Shown: one piece after another, positions 36,106-44,957 of the stretch
Layout: the number at the start of each line of letters is the position of its first letter
Position numbering within the stretch: position 1 is the first letter of the stretch
Source of the DNA: Gemmatimonadota bacterium
GTDB taxonomy: Bacteria > Gemmatimonadota > Gemmatimonadetes > Gemmatimonadales > GWC2-71-9
Reading direction: 5' to 3'
DNA: 64,000 nucleotides
Assembly (NCBI GenBank): GCA_016713785.1
Contig: JADJOM010000003.1
Coordinates: 2,189,501-2,253,500 of the forward strand
Notes under the pieces: model-generated
What the model saw: only the letters and a program-made list of their open reading frames with translations
Databases searched by the model: none
Told to the model about the DNA's origin: nothing
Translations under genes and position numbers: made by a program

Positions 36106-36168
36106 CTCAGCTGGGAGAGCGCTGCAATCGCACTGCAGAGGTCAGGGGTTCGATCCCCCTCAGCTCCA
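36096..36168 (+). tRNA. tRNA-Ala (anticodon CGC)
   Basis: 73 nt: acceptor GGGGCTG/CAGCTCC with discriminator A, D arm AGCTCAGCTGGGAGAGC, anticodon stem CTGCA/TGCAG with loop ATCGCAC (CGC), T arm GGGGG-TTCGATC-CCCCC type. CCA is not encoded. Confidence 0.95.
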
Positions 36169-36180
36169 TGGCATCGACCA

Positions 36181-36211
36181 GGCCCGGGTCCGCAAGGATC
36201 CGGGCCTTTGT
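36181..36211 (+). terminator. Rho-independent terminator after tRNA-Ala
   Basis: Stem GGCCCGGGTCC with GGATCCGGGCC (one wobble), loop GCAA, followed by TTTGT, 12 bp past the tRNA 3' end. Confidence 0.75.
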
Positions 36212-36295
36212 CGTGGGGGGGGTGAGAGGATCGGGGGGATCCCTCCGTTCAGGGGCGTCACGCCGGCCGGCCCACCCTCTCCGGACAGGTGCCCC

Positions 36296-36963
36296 ATGCG
36301 CAAGCTGGTCCCGATCCTCCTTGGCCTCGCCCTTCCCATCGTCGGCTCCATCGCCTGCGGCAGCTCGGGCGGGTCGAGCAACGGCCGCACCACCTTCAAG
36401 GGCGCCTACGCCGACCTGGACGGTTCCTCGATCGGGGTCATCACGTTCACCGTCCATACCACCAGCTTCAGCGTCAGCGGCACCCGCGGGATCACCGAGG
36501 CCTCGCTGGTGGCCCAGGTGCCGGCCACCGGCAACCTGGTCGGCTGGGGCAACGGCGGATCGGCCAGCTTCAGCGGCACCTGGGACGAGAGCCTCAACAC
36601 CCTGGACCTGAGCAGCAACTTCGCCACCATCACCGGCGGCTACTTCGTCCCGCTCAACCAGATCGGCGGGAGCATCGACTACACCGCCGGGACGTCGGGC
36701 ATCTGGACCGCGCTCAAGGGCGGCGCCGGCACCGCCTACTGCGGGCAGTGGGACGTGGGCAGCGGGCTCCAGCGCTTCGTGTTCGTGGTCTCGAGCGGGG
36801 TGATGCGGGGCTACAGCAACTTCGGCACCGCCGTCGAGGGCACGACCAACGGCAACGGCCTGCAGTACGACGCCAACGGCTACTCCGGCACGGGGACCTT
36901 CGGCGCCAGCGGCGCCAGCGGCACCTCAACGGGAGCAACTGGACCGCGTCGGTCTGCGGCTGA
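36296..36963 (+). CDS. Small secreted lipoprotein (one-base frameshift near the end)
   Basis: About 222 aa. Signal KLVPILLGLALPIVGSIAC gives a lipobox Cys at residue 21, then a Ser/Gly linker and a beta-barrel-like domain with repeated aromatic-Gly strands (FKGAYADLDGSSIGVITFTV, GSASFSGTWDESLNTLDLSS, GQWDVGSGLQRFVFVV). Near 36925 one missing C (GGCACCTCAAC) shifts the frame; corrected, it ends LNGSNWTASVCG. Unknown family; surface or periplasmic location inferred from the signal. Confidence 0.65.
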
Positions 36964-37039
36964 CCGCGCCCGCCGCGGCCCGGACGAGGGCCGGGCCACG
37001 GCGGGAGCGGGCAGGAGTGCCGGAAAATCGGGCGATAAT

Positions 37040-37115
37040 GTCGAAGTATCGTTGAACAACGACCGTCAACATCTGCCAAACGTCGAATATTCGTCGATAT
37101 TTTTGTATTGACGGA
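37040..37115 (+). promoter_or_regulatory. AT-rich control region with GTCGAA-type repeats upstream of the MerR/B12 regulator
   Basis: Contains GTCGAAGTATCG (37040-37051), CGTTGAACAACG palindrome (37050-37061), GTCGAATATTCG (37082-37093, with inner palindrome CGAATATTCG), GTCGAT at 37093 and TTCGAC near 37109. MerR/CarH-type regulators bind such clustered repeats beside their promoter, so these are operator candidates. Confidence 0.45.
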
Positions 37116-37143
37116 TGTTCGACGGGGCTGCAAGTTGACACCC

Positions 37144-38101
37144 ATGAATCCCCCAAAATCGACGGGCTCGAGACACCCGGTCCGGCTGGTGAGTGAGCGG
37201 ACCGGGCTGACGCCGCACGTGCTGCGGGTGTGGGAGCGGCGGTACGGCGTGGTGGAGCCGGCGCGGTCGGCCGGCGGGCAGCGGCTGTACTCCGACGCCG
37301 ACATCGAGCGGCTGCGGCTGCTCAACCTCGCCACCCAGGCGGGGCGGAACATCGGCCAGATCGCGAGCCTCCCCAACGACCAGCTGCAGGACCTGATCCG
37401 CGCCGACCAGCAGGCGCCGCGCCACTCCGCGCCCACCGCGGCGCCGGAGGCGGAGCAGCTGCTCACCGACGCGCTGGAGCTGGTGGAACGGCTGGACGGT
37501 CCCGGCGTCGAGGCCACGCTGCGCCGGGCGATCACCAGCCTCGGCGTGCACCGCGGGCTCGACCTGATCGTCAGCCCGATGCTGGCCGAGATCGGCGAGC
37601 GGTGGCACGCCGCCGACCTGACCCCGCCCACGAGCACCTGGCCTCCGCCGCGGTGCACCGCGTGCTCGCCGGGCTGCTCACCGACTTCAGCGCCGGCCCC
37701 GCCGAGCGCCCCCACCTGCTGGTGGCCACGCCGAGCCGCCAGCCTCACGAACTCGGCGCCCTGATGGTGGCGGTGACCGCCGCGGTGCTGGGCTGGCGGC
37801 TCACCTACCTGGGCGCCGACCTGCCGGTGGACGACATCGTCCACGCCGCCCGCGCCACCGGCGCCCAGGCAGTGGGGCGCTCGCTGGTGCATCCCGCCGA
37901 CGACATGGTGCTGGCGCGCGAGCTGGTGGACCTGGAGCGCGCCCTGCCCCCCACCTGCCACCTCTTCCTGGGCGGCGCCGCCGCGGCGGGATATGTGTCG
38001 GTGCTCAATCCGCGCCGGGTGGAGGCGCTGCCCGACCTCGCGAGCCTGCGGCTCCGGCTGCAGGAGCTCAAGGCGCGGGGACGCATCTCAGGCCGATCTA
38101 G
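37144..38101 (+). CDS. MerR-family regulator with B12-binding domain (CarH/LitR-like)
   Basis: N-terminal MerR HTH (VRLVSERTGLTPHVLRVWERRYG...GGQRLYSDADIERLRLL, residues 12-60), a helical B12-binding-2 part (EATLRRAITSLGVHRGLDLIVSPMLAEIGERWH...EHLASAAVHRVLAG) and a Rossmann-type cobalamin domain with SRQPHELGA carrying the lower-ligand His, and YLGADLPVDDI. The set matches light-sensing CarH/LitR repressors. Two one-base errors (near 37630, CCGGCCC to CCGCCC, and in the GCGGGG near 38078) explain the frame break and the missing stop; with them repaired the protein ends at TAG 38099. It lies 88 bp upstream of a photolyase. Confidence 0.75.
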
Positions 38102-38157
38102 AGGGAAGCGGGAAGCGGGAAGCGGGAAGAGGGAAGAGGCAAGAGGGAAGAGGGATG
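38102..38157. repeat. (GGGAAGC)n heptamer tract between regulator and photolyase
   Basis: About eight heptamers (GGGAAGC, GGGAAGA), starting directly at the regulator's stop codon. Confidence 0.75.
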
Positions 38158-38189
38158 TTGAGCCGGCGGGAATTCAACCTGGCAGGCAC

Positions 38190-39706
38190 GTGACCGCAGC
38201 ACCCGACGACGATCTCCGGCTCCACGCCCCCGCCGCTGCGCGCCCGCGCGCCGGCGGGGAATTCGTGTTGTACTGGATGCAGACGACCATGCGGGCGCAC
38301 GACAACTTCGCCCTCAACTACGCCATCGCGCGCGCCGACGAGCTGGGACTGCCGGTGCTGGTGTACCACGGCCTCCGGCACGACTACCCTGGGCCAGCGA
38401 CCGCCTCCACACCTGGATCCTCGAGTTGGTGGCCGGCCTCTACGCCGACTTCGAGGCGAAGGGGATCCAGTACGCGTTCTGGCTGGACCGGGCGCGGGGG
38501 GAGTACACGGAGTGGCCGGCGGGGCGCAGAACCACGGGAAGCGGGAAGCGGGAAGCGGGAAGCGGAACTGCCCGCTCCACCTCCGGTTCCCGATTCCCGC
38601 GTCCCGATTCCCCGACGCCTTTGGTGGCCCTGGCGCGTCGCGCCGCCCTGGTGGTTACCGACTACTTCCCCACCTTCATCGTGCCGCGGCAGCTCCGGGG
38701 GCTCCGGGAGAAGGTGGAGACGCCGGTGATCGCGGTGGATTCGTGCACGGTGGTGCCGCTGCGCTATCACCAGAAGGAGCACTCCACCGCGCGCGGGATC
38801 CGGCCGGTGCTGATGGAGGCGCTGCCGCACTACCTGTGGCCGGTGGCGAATCCGGAGCCGCGGGTGCGTACACGGGTGTCGCTCGAGTTCGAGCCGACGG
38901 TGATCCGGGACACGGGAAGCGGGCAGCGGGAAGCGGGGACCGGCCGGAGCATCGCCGAGGTGGTGGCGGGGTGCGACGTGGACCACGGGGTGCCACCGTC
39001 GACCACCTTCCGGGGGGGGACGCGGGCGGGGCGGGCGCGGCTGGCGGACTTCCTCAAGACCGGCCTGCCCCGCTACACCGAGGACCGCAACGACCCCAAC
39101 CAGCCCGACGCGGTGAGCCGGCTCTCGCCGTGGCTGCACTTCGGCAACCTCTCCATCCATGAGATCCTGCTGGCGGTGCAGCGCACCGGCCCGGGCGACC
39201 AGGTGGCCAAGTTCCTCGACGAGGCGCTGGTGTGGCGGGAGCTGGCGCACAACTTCTGCCACTGGAACCCGAAGCACCGCACCGTCGAGGCGATCCCCGG
39301 CTGGGCCCGGCAGCAGCTCTCCGACCACGAGGCCGACCCGCGACCGCACCTCTACGGCATGGAGGAGATGGAACAGGCGCGCACCGCCGAGCCGCTGTGG
39401 AACGCGGCGCAGCGCTCGTACCTGACCGAGGGGTTCATGCACAACTACATGCGGATGCTGTGGGGCAAGACGGTGCTGCAGTGGACGGCCAACGCGGCGG
39501 AGTGCCTGCGGGTGCTGGAGCACCTCAACAACAAGTACGCCCTCGACGGCCGCGACCCGAACTCCTACGGCGGGATCCTGTGGATCTTCGGGAAGTTCGA
39601 CCGGCCCTTCTACCCCCGCCCCATCTACGGGCTGGTGCGCTACCAGAGCCTCAAGGCGGCGAAGGACAAGTTCGATGTGGGGAGGTACGTCGGGCGGTAT
39701 TCGTGA
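38190..39706 (+). CDS. Class II CPD photolyase (frameshift and two repeat insertions)
   Basis: N-terminal antenna-type domain: GEFVLYWMQTTMRAHDNFALNYAI, DELGLPVLVYHGL. FAD domain: YTEDRNDPNQPDAVSRLSPWLHFG, LDEALVWRELAHNFCHWNPKH, EGFMHNYMRMLWGKTVLQWT, LNNKYALDGRDPNSYGGILWIFGK, all standard class II signatures. It repairs UV cyclobutane dimers with blue light. One missing C near 38390 breaks the frame. Heptamer repeats are inserted in frame at 38534-38572 (peptide GSGKREAGSG) and about 38918-38942, both in surface-loop positions. Start GTG 38190. Functional link to the light-sensing regulator upstream is inferred. Confidence 0.85.
38534..38572. repeat. In-frame (GGGAAGC)n insertion within the photolyase gene
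   Basis: Four to five GGGAAGC units inside the coding region, translated as GSGKREA heptapeptides between WPAGRRTT and the next helix. A second short tract (GGGAAGCGGGCAGCGGGAAG) is at about 38918-38942. Confidence 0.8.
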
Positions 39707-39712
39707 GGAGGG

Positions 39713-39743
39713 AGAGGGGGAAACGGGAAAAGGGAAAAGGGTG
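39713..39743. repeat. (GGGAAAC/GGGAAAA)n tract
   Basis: Short heptamer-like tract in the convergent gap between photolyase and the outer-membrane gene. Confidence 0.5.
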
Positions 39744-39745
39744 GG

Positions 39746-40343
39746 TTACCGGATCGTGAGGCCGATGGTCAGGTGGTACATGGAGGCGATGGCGTCGTCG
39801 ACGGTCACGGTGGGCAGCACCAGGTCGCCGATGGCGGCGACGTAGGCGGCGCCGGTGGTAGTGATCGCAAAGCGGCGTGAGAGATTGAGGTCGTAGCCCA
39901 CCCCGAAGGTCATCCCCACCCCGGTGCCCTTCACCGTGCGCCGCTGGCCGCTGTCGGGCTTCACGGTGAAGTCCCCGCCCGCGATCCCCACCCCGCCCTT
40001 CAGGAAGAAGCCCGCCCGCCACGGGTACCAGAGGCCGATGACGCCGAGGCTGGTGGTTTCGGCCGTGACCCGCCGGTCGGGATCGCTGCGGAAGCCGAAG
40101 CTCTCGTCGGAGAAGCTGAAGCTCTCGAGCCCGAGCAGCACCCCATCCGACACCGTCCCCCGATCCGCAGGTAGCCGCCCGAGCCGGTGGCCGTGGTCAC
40201 CTCGGCGCAGCCGGCGCAGGCCACGCGCGCGGTGGCGGGGCCGCCGCCGACCTCGAACCAGAACCCGCCGCGGTGCGGCCGCTGCGCCGCGAGGGTGCCG
40301 CGGCCAGCGCCAGCAGGAGGAGCACTCCCCGCGCCGCGCTCAT
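39746..40343 (-). CDS. Outer-membrane beta-barrel protein (frameshifted)
   Basis: Signal SAARGVLLLLALAAA, then FWFEVGGGPATARVAC AGCAEVTTATGSGGYLRIG and barrel-like strands (VLLGLESFSFSDESFG, AGFFLKGGVGIAGGDF, VGMTFGVGYDLNLSRRFAITTT, MYHLTIGLTIR), about 200 aa in total. An aromatic-free Arg/Gly end and the closing hydrophobic strand suit an OmpW/OmpA-like barrel. Frame breaks occur near 40160 and 40290. The start overlaps the stop of the DUF3943 gene (40340-40343), so the two form one operon. Confidence 0.65.
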
Positions 40344-41712
40344 GGCGCGCCCACCAGGGCGTTGCTGCCCACCGCGGCCCAGCTGATGAACAGGCGTGCC
40401 TCGGTGAAGTCGCGCTTCTCCCTGACCTTGCCGGGGTAGCGGCTCACCCGGCGGAAGTAGCCGGTGTGGAGCCCCACGCCGAAGCGATAGGGGAGCGGCA
40501 CCACCGCCTCGAAGCCGCCGAAGCTCGCCTCGTGGTCGGCCGGGGCGCCGCTCACCGAGTGGATGACCTCGGAGCGGGCCCACGACCGGAGCCAGGTGAC
40601 GCCCTTCCGCTCGAACGCCACTTCGGTGCGCACCCCAGCCCGGGGCCGAAGTCGTAGCCCCGGAGCCCCGTGCCGGCCACGGTGGCGTCCATGGCGCCGA
40701 GGACGATGGCATCGACGAAGAGCTGGGTGCGGAGGCCGGAGTGCTCCGAGAGGCGCCAGCGGGAGTAGATCCCCGCCTCGACGCTCTGCCCGCCGAACTC
40801 CTGGGCGGGGTTCCGGGCGTAGTCGAAGCGCTGGTTCACCGCGAAGAGGTGGCGGTGGCGGCGGGTGGTGCCGTTGAGGTTGGCGCCGTAGAGGCGGCCG
40901 GAGGCGCGCAGCAGGTGCAGGGCGCCGTGGGCGCTCACCTGGGCCCGGACCCCGAAGACGTCGAAGGGGGCCTGGTAGGGCTGGGTGATCGGGTCGCGGT
41001 AGAGGAGGTCGGCCACCAGGGTGGCCGACTCGATGTCGCGGTCGGTGCTGAAGGTGTCCTGGGTGACCTGCACCCCGCCCGCCAGCCGGAGGGCGAAGCC
41101 GGAGGGGTCGTGCTCGGGCGGGTTGGGGCCGATGGCCGTCCACTCCCCCGCGGACCAGCCGGTTGAGGCCGCCCATCGGGTCGAGCGGCAGCGCGGCGAT
41201 CTCGCGGAGGATCCGGCCGCCGCCCCGGGCCTGGTTGTCGCGGATGCTCGCGCCCACCCGGTGGAAGCTCTCGCCGAGGGCGATGCCGCCGAGGCTCGTC
41301 ATGAAGAAGTCGTTGAGCGAGGGGCGGAACCGCTCGCCGAGGTACTCCCAGCTCCACGACCCCAGGAAGGCGAGCGGGGCGGACTCCCAGAAGTCGAGCC
41401 CGTTCGCGCGCCCCGCATTGAAGTAGAGGCCGCCGTGGTAGGGATGGGCAAAGAGGTTGGTGCCGAACTCGTTCTCGTCCCACTCCCAGCCGAGGCGGAG
41501 GTTGCGGCGCCAGCTGGAGGGCGAGACGCGGGCCCAGGCCTGGTCGGTGGCCCAGGCGTCGAACCGGTTGACGAAGACGTTGACGCCGATGGCCTCGGCG
41601 ACGGCGAGCCAGGCCGCTGCCGGGCGGCGAGGGCGGCGGGACGGAGTCCTGCGCGGCGGCCACGGACGGCGCCAGCAGGGTGAGGCCCAGGGGCGAGTGG
41701 CGCCCAGCGCAT
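40340..41712 (-). CDS. DUF3943 outer-membrane-associated protein (several frameshifts)
   Basis: Joined across frames: signal (MRWAPLAPG...VAAAQ), then INVFVNRFDAWATDQAWARVS-like, NLRLGWEWDENEFGTNLFAHPYHGGLYFNAGRANG, FWESAPLAFLGSWSWEYLGERFRPSLNDFFMTSLGGIALGESFHR, RDPITQPYQAPFDVFGVRA, and a barrel-like C-terminus (EAVVPLPYRFGVGLHTGYF). The FxHPYHGxxYFNAGRxNG block is a DUF3943 signature. Breaks near 41625, 41140 and 40640. Function is unknown but the family is envelope-linked. The start overlaps the DUF2238 stop. Confidence 0.65.
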
Positions 41713-42305
41713 CAGGGGAGGGCGCGGAGCTGGCGGTCGTGCCAGCGGCTGAGCAGCAGCTGGGAGAGGATGGCGCCGATGCCGGCGAGCATCATGTCCC
41801 ACTGGGTGTCCCAGACGTCGCCCTGGGTGCCGAGGAAGGCGTCGGCGGCCTCGCCGGTGCCGGCGGCGGTCCACCACTCGATCAGCTCGTAGGTGGCGGA
41901 GAGCGCGAGCGCGACGCAGAGCACCAGGAAGAAGAGCCACTTCCCCGGCCGGAGGGGGGAGGTGCGGAGCATGACTTCGCGCGCCACGAGGGCCGGGATG
42001 AAGCCCTGCGCCAGGTGGCCCAGCCGGTCGTAGTGGTTGCGGGTCCAGCCCAGCGCATCGCGCACCCAGAATCCCAGCGGCACCTCGGCGTAGGTGTACT
42101 TCCCGCCCACCATCAGGATGCAGGCGTGCAGCGCCAGCAGCGTGTACGCCAGCGGGGTGAGCGGGAAGCGGCGCGCAGTAAGGAGCACCAGGGGGAGCCC
42201 CATGAGCACCGGGGCCACCTCGAGGAACCAGGTGAAGCGATCATGGGGCGCGAGGCCGGACCAGGCGAGGACGCCGAGGACGAGGGCCAGGAGGGCGGCC
42301 CGCAC
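41712..42305 (-). CDS. DUF2238 (YjdF-like) membrane protein
   Basis: 197 aa with about six TM segments and the family signatures LHACILMVGGKYTYAEVPLGFWV, RNHYDRLGHLAQGFIPALVARE and ATYELIEWWTAAGTGEAADAFLGTQGDVWDTQWDM. DUF2238/YjdF proteins are inner-membrane proteins of unknown role. Starts with GTG 42305, one base overlapping the rnz stop (TAGTG), and its stop overlaps the DUF3943 start, so it is in one gene run. Confidence 0.88.
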   Translation of the reverse strand: MRAALLALVLGVLAWSGLAPHDRFTWFLEVAPVLMGLPLVLLTARRFPLTPLAYTLLALHACILMVGGKYTYAEVPLGFWVRDALGWTRNHYDRLGHLAQGFIPALVAREVMLRTSPLRPGKWLFFLVLCVALALSATYELIEWWTAAGTGEAADAFLGTQGDVWDTQWDMMLAGIGAILSQLLLSRWHDRQLRALP

Positions 42306-43243
42306 TACTCCTCGCTCTCGAACGGCACCTCGATCTCCATCCCGTCCCGGGCGATCTGGGTGTTGGGGAACACCGCGCGGGCCTCGGCCACGAGCTCGGG
42401 GGCCTCGCGGGAGTAGCGCGGGCTGATGTGGGTCAGCACCAGGCGCTTCACCTCCGCGTCGCGGGCGATCGCGGCGGCCTCCTGCGCGGTGGAGTGGCCG
42501 GTCTCGCGGGCGCGGGCGGCGTCCTCCTGGCTGAAGGTGGCCTCGTGCACCAGGAGGTCGGCGCCCTTGGCGGCGTCGCGGAGCGCGGGCACCGGGCGGG
42601 TGTCGCCGGAGATCACCACCTTGCGGCCGGCGCGGGGGCGGCCCACCAGCTCCTCCGGCGCCACGCGGCGGCCGTCGGGGAGGGTGATGGTCTCGCCCTT
42701 GTGGATCTTGCCCCAGAGCGGCCCCTCGGGGATGCCGAGCGCGCGGGCCAGCTCCGGGTTGAAGCGGCCCAGCCGGATGTGCTCCACCAGGGCGTAGCCG
42801 ATGGTGTCGGCGCGGTGCTCGGTGGGAAAGGTGACGATGTCGTAGTCGGGACGCTTGATGATGTCGCCCACCGCCAGCTCCACGATCTCGACCGGGAACT
42901 TGACCCGCTCGATCCCCACCTCGAGGGCGTGGTTGAGCACCCGCCGGGCGCCCTTGGGGCCGTAGAGGGTGAGCCCGTCCTGCCGTTCGGCGCCCCCGAA
43001 GATGTTGAGCAGCCCGAGGGTGCGCAGCAGGCCGATGACGCCGAGGAGGTGGTCGGAGTGCCAGTGGGTGAAGAAGATGTCGCGGAAGGTGAAGCTCACG
43101 CCGTAGCGCATCATCTGGCGCTGGGTGCCCTCGCCGCAGTCGAACAGCAGGGTCTCCCCCTCGCGGGCGAGCGCGAGGGCGGAGACGTTGCGGTCGATGG
43201 TGGGGCAGGCGGCGCCGGTGCCGAGGAAGGTGAGCTTCAACAT
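42305..43243 (-). CDS. rnz: Ribonuclease Z
   Basis: 312 aa, typical length. Metallo-beta-lactamase tRNase Z signatures: LGTGAACPTIDRNVSALAL at the start, the HxHxDH motif THWHSDHLLG, VISGDTRP, LVHEATFSQEDAARARETGHST and LTHISPRY. It removes 3' trailers from tRNA precursors; the two tRNAs in this window lack encoded CCA, which fits a Z-dependent route. Start ATG 43243; TTG 43252 is in frame but less likely. Confidence 0.93.
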   Translation of the reverse strand: MLKLTFLGTGAACPTIDRNVSALALAREGETLLFDCGEGTQRQMMRYGVSFTFRDIFFTHWHSDHLLGVIGLLRTLGLLNIFGGAERQDGLTLYGPKGARRVLNHALEVGIERVKFPVEIVELAVGDIIKRPDYDIVTFPTEHRADTIGYALVEHIRLGRFNPELARALGIPEGPLWGKIHKGETITLPDGRRVAPEELVGRPRAGRKVVISGDTRPVPALRDAAKGADLLVHEATFSQEDAARARETGHSTAQEAAAIARDAEVKRLVLTHISPRYSREAPELVAEARAVFPNTQIARDGMEIEVPFESEE

Positions 43244-43256
43244 GGGACACAAGGTA

Positions 43257-43336
43257 AAGCGGGAAGCGGGAAACGGGAAACGGGAAGCGGACGCCGCGAC
43301 GACTCCGCTTCCCGCTTCCCCCTTCCCGTTTCCCCG
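43257..43336. repeat. Heptamer repeats in both orientations
   Basis: GGGAAGC/GGGAAAC units followed by the complementary TTCCCGC/TTCCCCC units, filling the gap between rnz and the HD gene. Confidence 0.7.
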
Positions 43337-43340
43337 TGGT

Positions 43341-43961
43341 TTACATCCGCTGCACCCCGCGCTCCAGGGCGGCGACGATGCCGCCGAGTTCGCGGACCAG
43401 GCGGCCGGGGCTGGCGGGGGCGGCGCGGAGGGCCTCGGTGACGGTCTTGTAGTACCAGAGGGTCTGCTCGCGGGGGACGGAGAAGCGGCTCCAGACCTCC
43501 TCGCCGACGATGCGCATGTCGTTGATGATGGAGCGGGCGTTGTAGAGCTTGTCGGCGGTGGCCACCCGGAGCACCGAGGCGTCGGCGGCGGTGCGGAGGT
43601 GCTCGATGTAGCGTCGCTTGCGGTCCTCCCAGGGCCCCTTGATGCCGTGGTCCAGGGCGTGGGGGTCGGGTTCGGTGCAGCCCATCACGATGCGGTGCAC
43701 CCGGGGGCCGAAGCGTTCGAGGATCTCGCGCTCGGTGGCGCCGCGGCGGGGGTGGTCCTCGACGGCGTCGTGCAGCAGGGCGCCGATCCCCTCCTCCTCG
43801 TCGCCGCCGTCCTCGAGGACGATGGCCGCCACCCCCAGCAGGTGGGCCAGGAAGGGGATGCCGCTCCCCTTCCGCCGCTGCCGGCCGTGCAGCTCCCCGG
43901 CGTAGAGCAGCGCCTCGTTGAACTTGGGGGTGAGGGTGGGGGTGGCGCCGTGTTCGGGCAA
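43341..43961 (-). CDS. HD-domain phosphohydrolase (SpoT/MESH1-like)
   Basis: 206 aa. HD residues appear in IPFLAHLLGVAAIVLEDGGDEEEGIGALLHDAVEDHPRR and in the RVATADKLYNARSIINDMR motif, the arrangement seen in the ppGpp-hydrolase domain of SpoT and small MESH1-type enzymes. No synthetase or TGS domain. Hydrolysis of (p)ppGpp or another nucleotide is possible but not established. The ATG start gives the family length. Confidence 0.8.
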   Translation of the reverse strand: MPEHGATPTLTPKFNEALLYAGELHGRQRRKGSGIPFLAHLLGVAAIVLEDGGDEEEGIGALLHDAVEDHPRRGATEREILERFGPRVHRIVMGCTEPDPHALDHGIKGPWEDRKRRYIEHLRTAADASVLRVATADKLYNARSIINDMRIVGEEVWSRFSVPREQTLWYYKTVTEALRAAPASPGRLVRELGGIVAALERGVQRM

Positions 43962-43984
43962 GCGGCCTCGGGGGTGACCGGAGG

Positions 43985-44064
43985 TTGGGGGCCGGGAAGC
44001 GGGAAGCGGGAAACGGGAACAGGGGAGCGCGCCCCTTCCCGCTTCCCGTTTCCCGCTTCCCGTC
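43985..44064. repeat. Heptamer repeats in both orientations
   Basis: GGGAAGC/GGGAAAC then TTCCCGC/TTCCCGT units just before the MlaD stop codon. Confidence 0.7.
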
Positions 44065-44954
44065 TAGAACAGCTTGACCTGCACCGTCAGCTTGCCGGGG
44101 TGCTTGTTGAGCTCGTCGATCAGGGTCTTGAGCGACTGCAGGGCGGCGCGGCTGTCGCTGTAGAGCCCGGTATCGGCCACGAACTTGCCGATGGTCCCCT
44201 CGCCGCTGTTGGCCTTCTGCAGCAGGGTGTCGAGCCGGGCGCCGGTGGCGGTGAGCTGGATGGACATGGTCGAGAGGTTCCGCGCCAGGGTGTCGGCGCG
44301 CTCGATGGCGTTGCCCACCGGCAGGACGGCGATGGTGCTGTCGAGCCGCTCGGCCAGCCGGCGCATGGAGCGCAGGGTGGCGTCGGCCTCGTCGGTGGTG
44401 GCGGGGAGCCGCTGGCTCAGGGTGTTCAGGGTGCGCTGCATGGCCTTGAGGGTGGCCACCAGCTCATCGGCGGTGCGCTGGTTGGCGAGCGCCTGCACCC
44501 CGATGAGCACCGAATCGGCGCGGTCGGCGAGCAGCGCGCCCCGGGCGAAGAGGTCGGAGGCGGTGGTGCCGCGGATGGGCTGGCCGGGCGGCAGCGGGCC
44601 GGCGCCGGGGGTGCCGGGATCGAGCGCCAGCCGGGTGCCGCTGGCGAAGAGGCTGGTGAGCAGGCTGGCCGAGGCGTCGGCGTGGAGGTCGAGCTCGGGC
44701 GGGAGGGTGATGGTCACCAGGATCCGCCCGGGGCCGACGAAGTTCACCGCGGTCACCTTGCCCACCGCGTAGCCGGAGACCGCCACCTCGTTGTCCTTCT
44801 GCAGGGTGCCGATCTCGGTGAACGCCACCTCGGCGGTGCGCGCGGTGGGCCGGAAGCTCGTGCCCTTGAGCCACATGGTGCCGCCGACGAACAGGGCCAC
44901 ACCCGTGAGCACCAGGGTGCCGACCGCGATTTCCTTCTGGTAGTGCAGGTCCAT
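44064..44954 (-). CDS. mlaD: MlaD-like MCE-domain lipid-transport protein
   Basis: 296 aa. One N-terminal TM (VGTLVLTGVALFVGGTMWL, residues 11-29), an MCE domain (FTEIGTLQKDNEVAVSGYAVGKV) and a long C-terminal helical part with a coiled-coil look (LVATLKAMQRTLNTLSQRLPATTDEADATLRSMRRLAERL). MCE subunits sit in the periplasm on a MlaFE complex and ferry phospholipids between membranes. It lies 3 bp after the ATPase stop. Confidence 0.9.
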   Translation of the reverse strand: MDLHYQKEIAVGTLVLTGVALFVGGTMWLKGTSFRPTARTAEVAFTEIGTLQKDNEVAVSGYAVGKVTAVNFVGPGRILVTITLPPELDLHADASASLLTSLFASGTRLALDPGTPGAGPLPPGQPIRGTTASDLFARGALLADRADSVLIGVQALANQRTADELVATLKAMQRTLNTLSQRLPATTDEADATLRSMRRLAERLDSTIAVLPVGNAIERADTLARNLSTMSIQLTATGARLDTLLQKANSGEGTIGKFVADTGLYSDSRAALQSLKTLIDELNKHPGKLTVQVKLF

Positions 44955-44957
44955 GGC

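Noticed and set aside
37230..38729. Natural fusion of the B12/MerR regulator with photolyase
   Set aside because: The join runs through heptamer repeats; adding one G to the GCGGGG run near 38078 brings a TAG at 38099 into frame, and the photolyase has its own GTG start.
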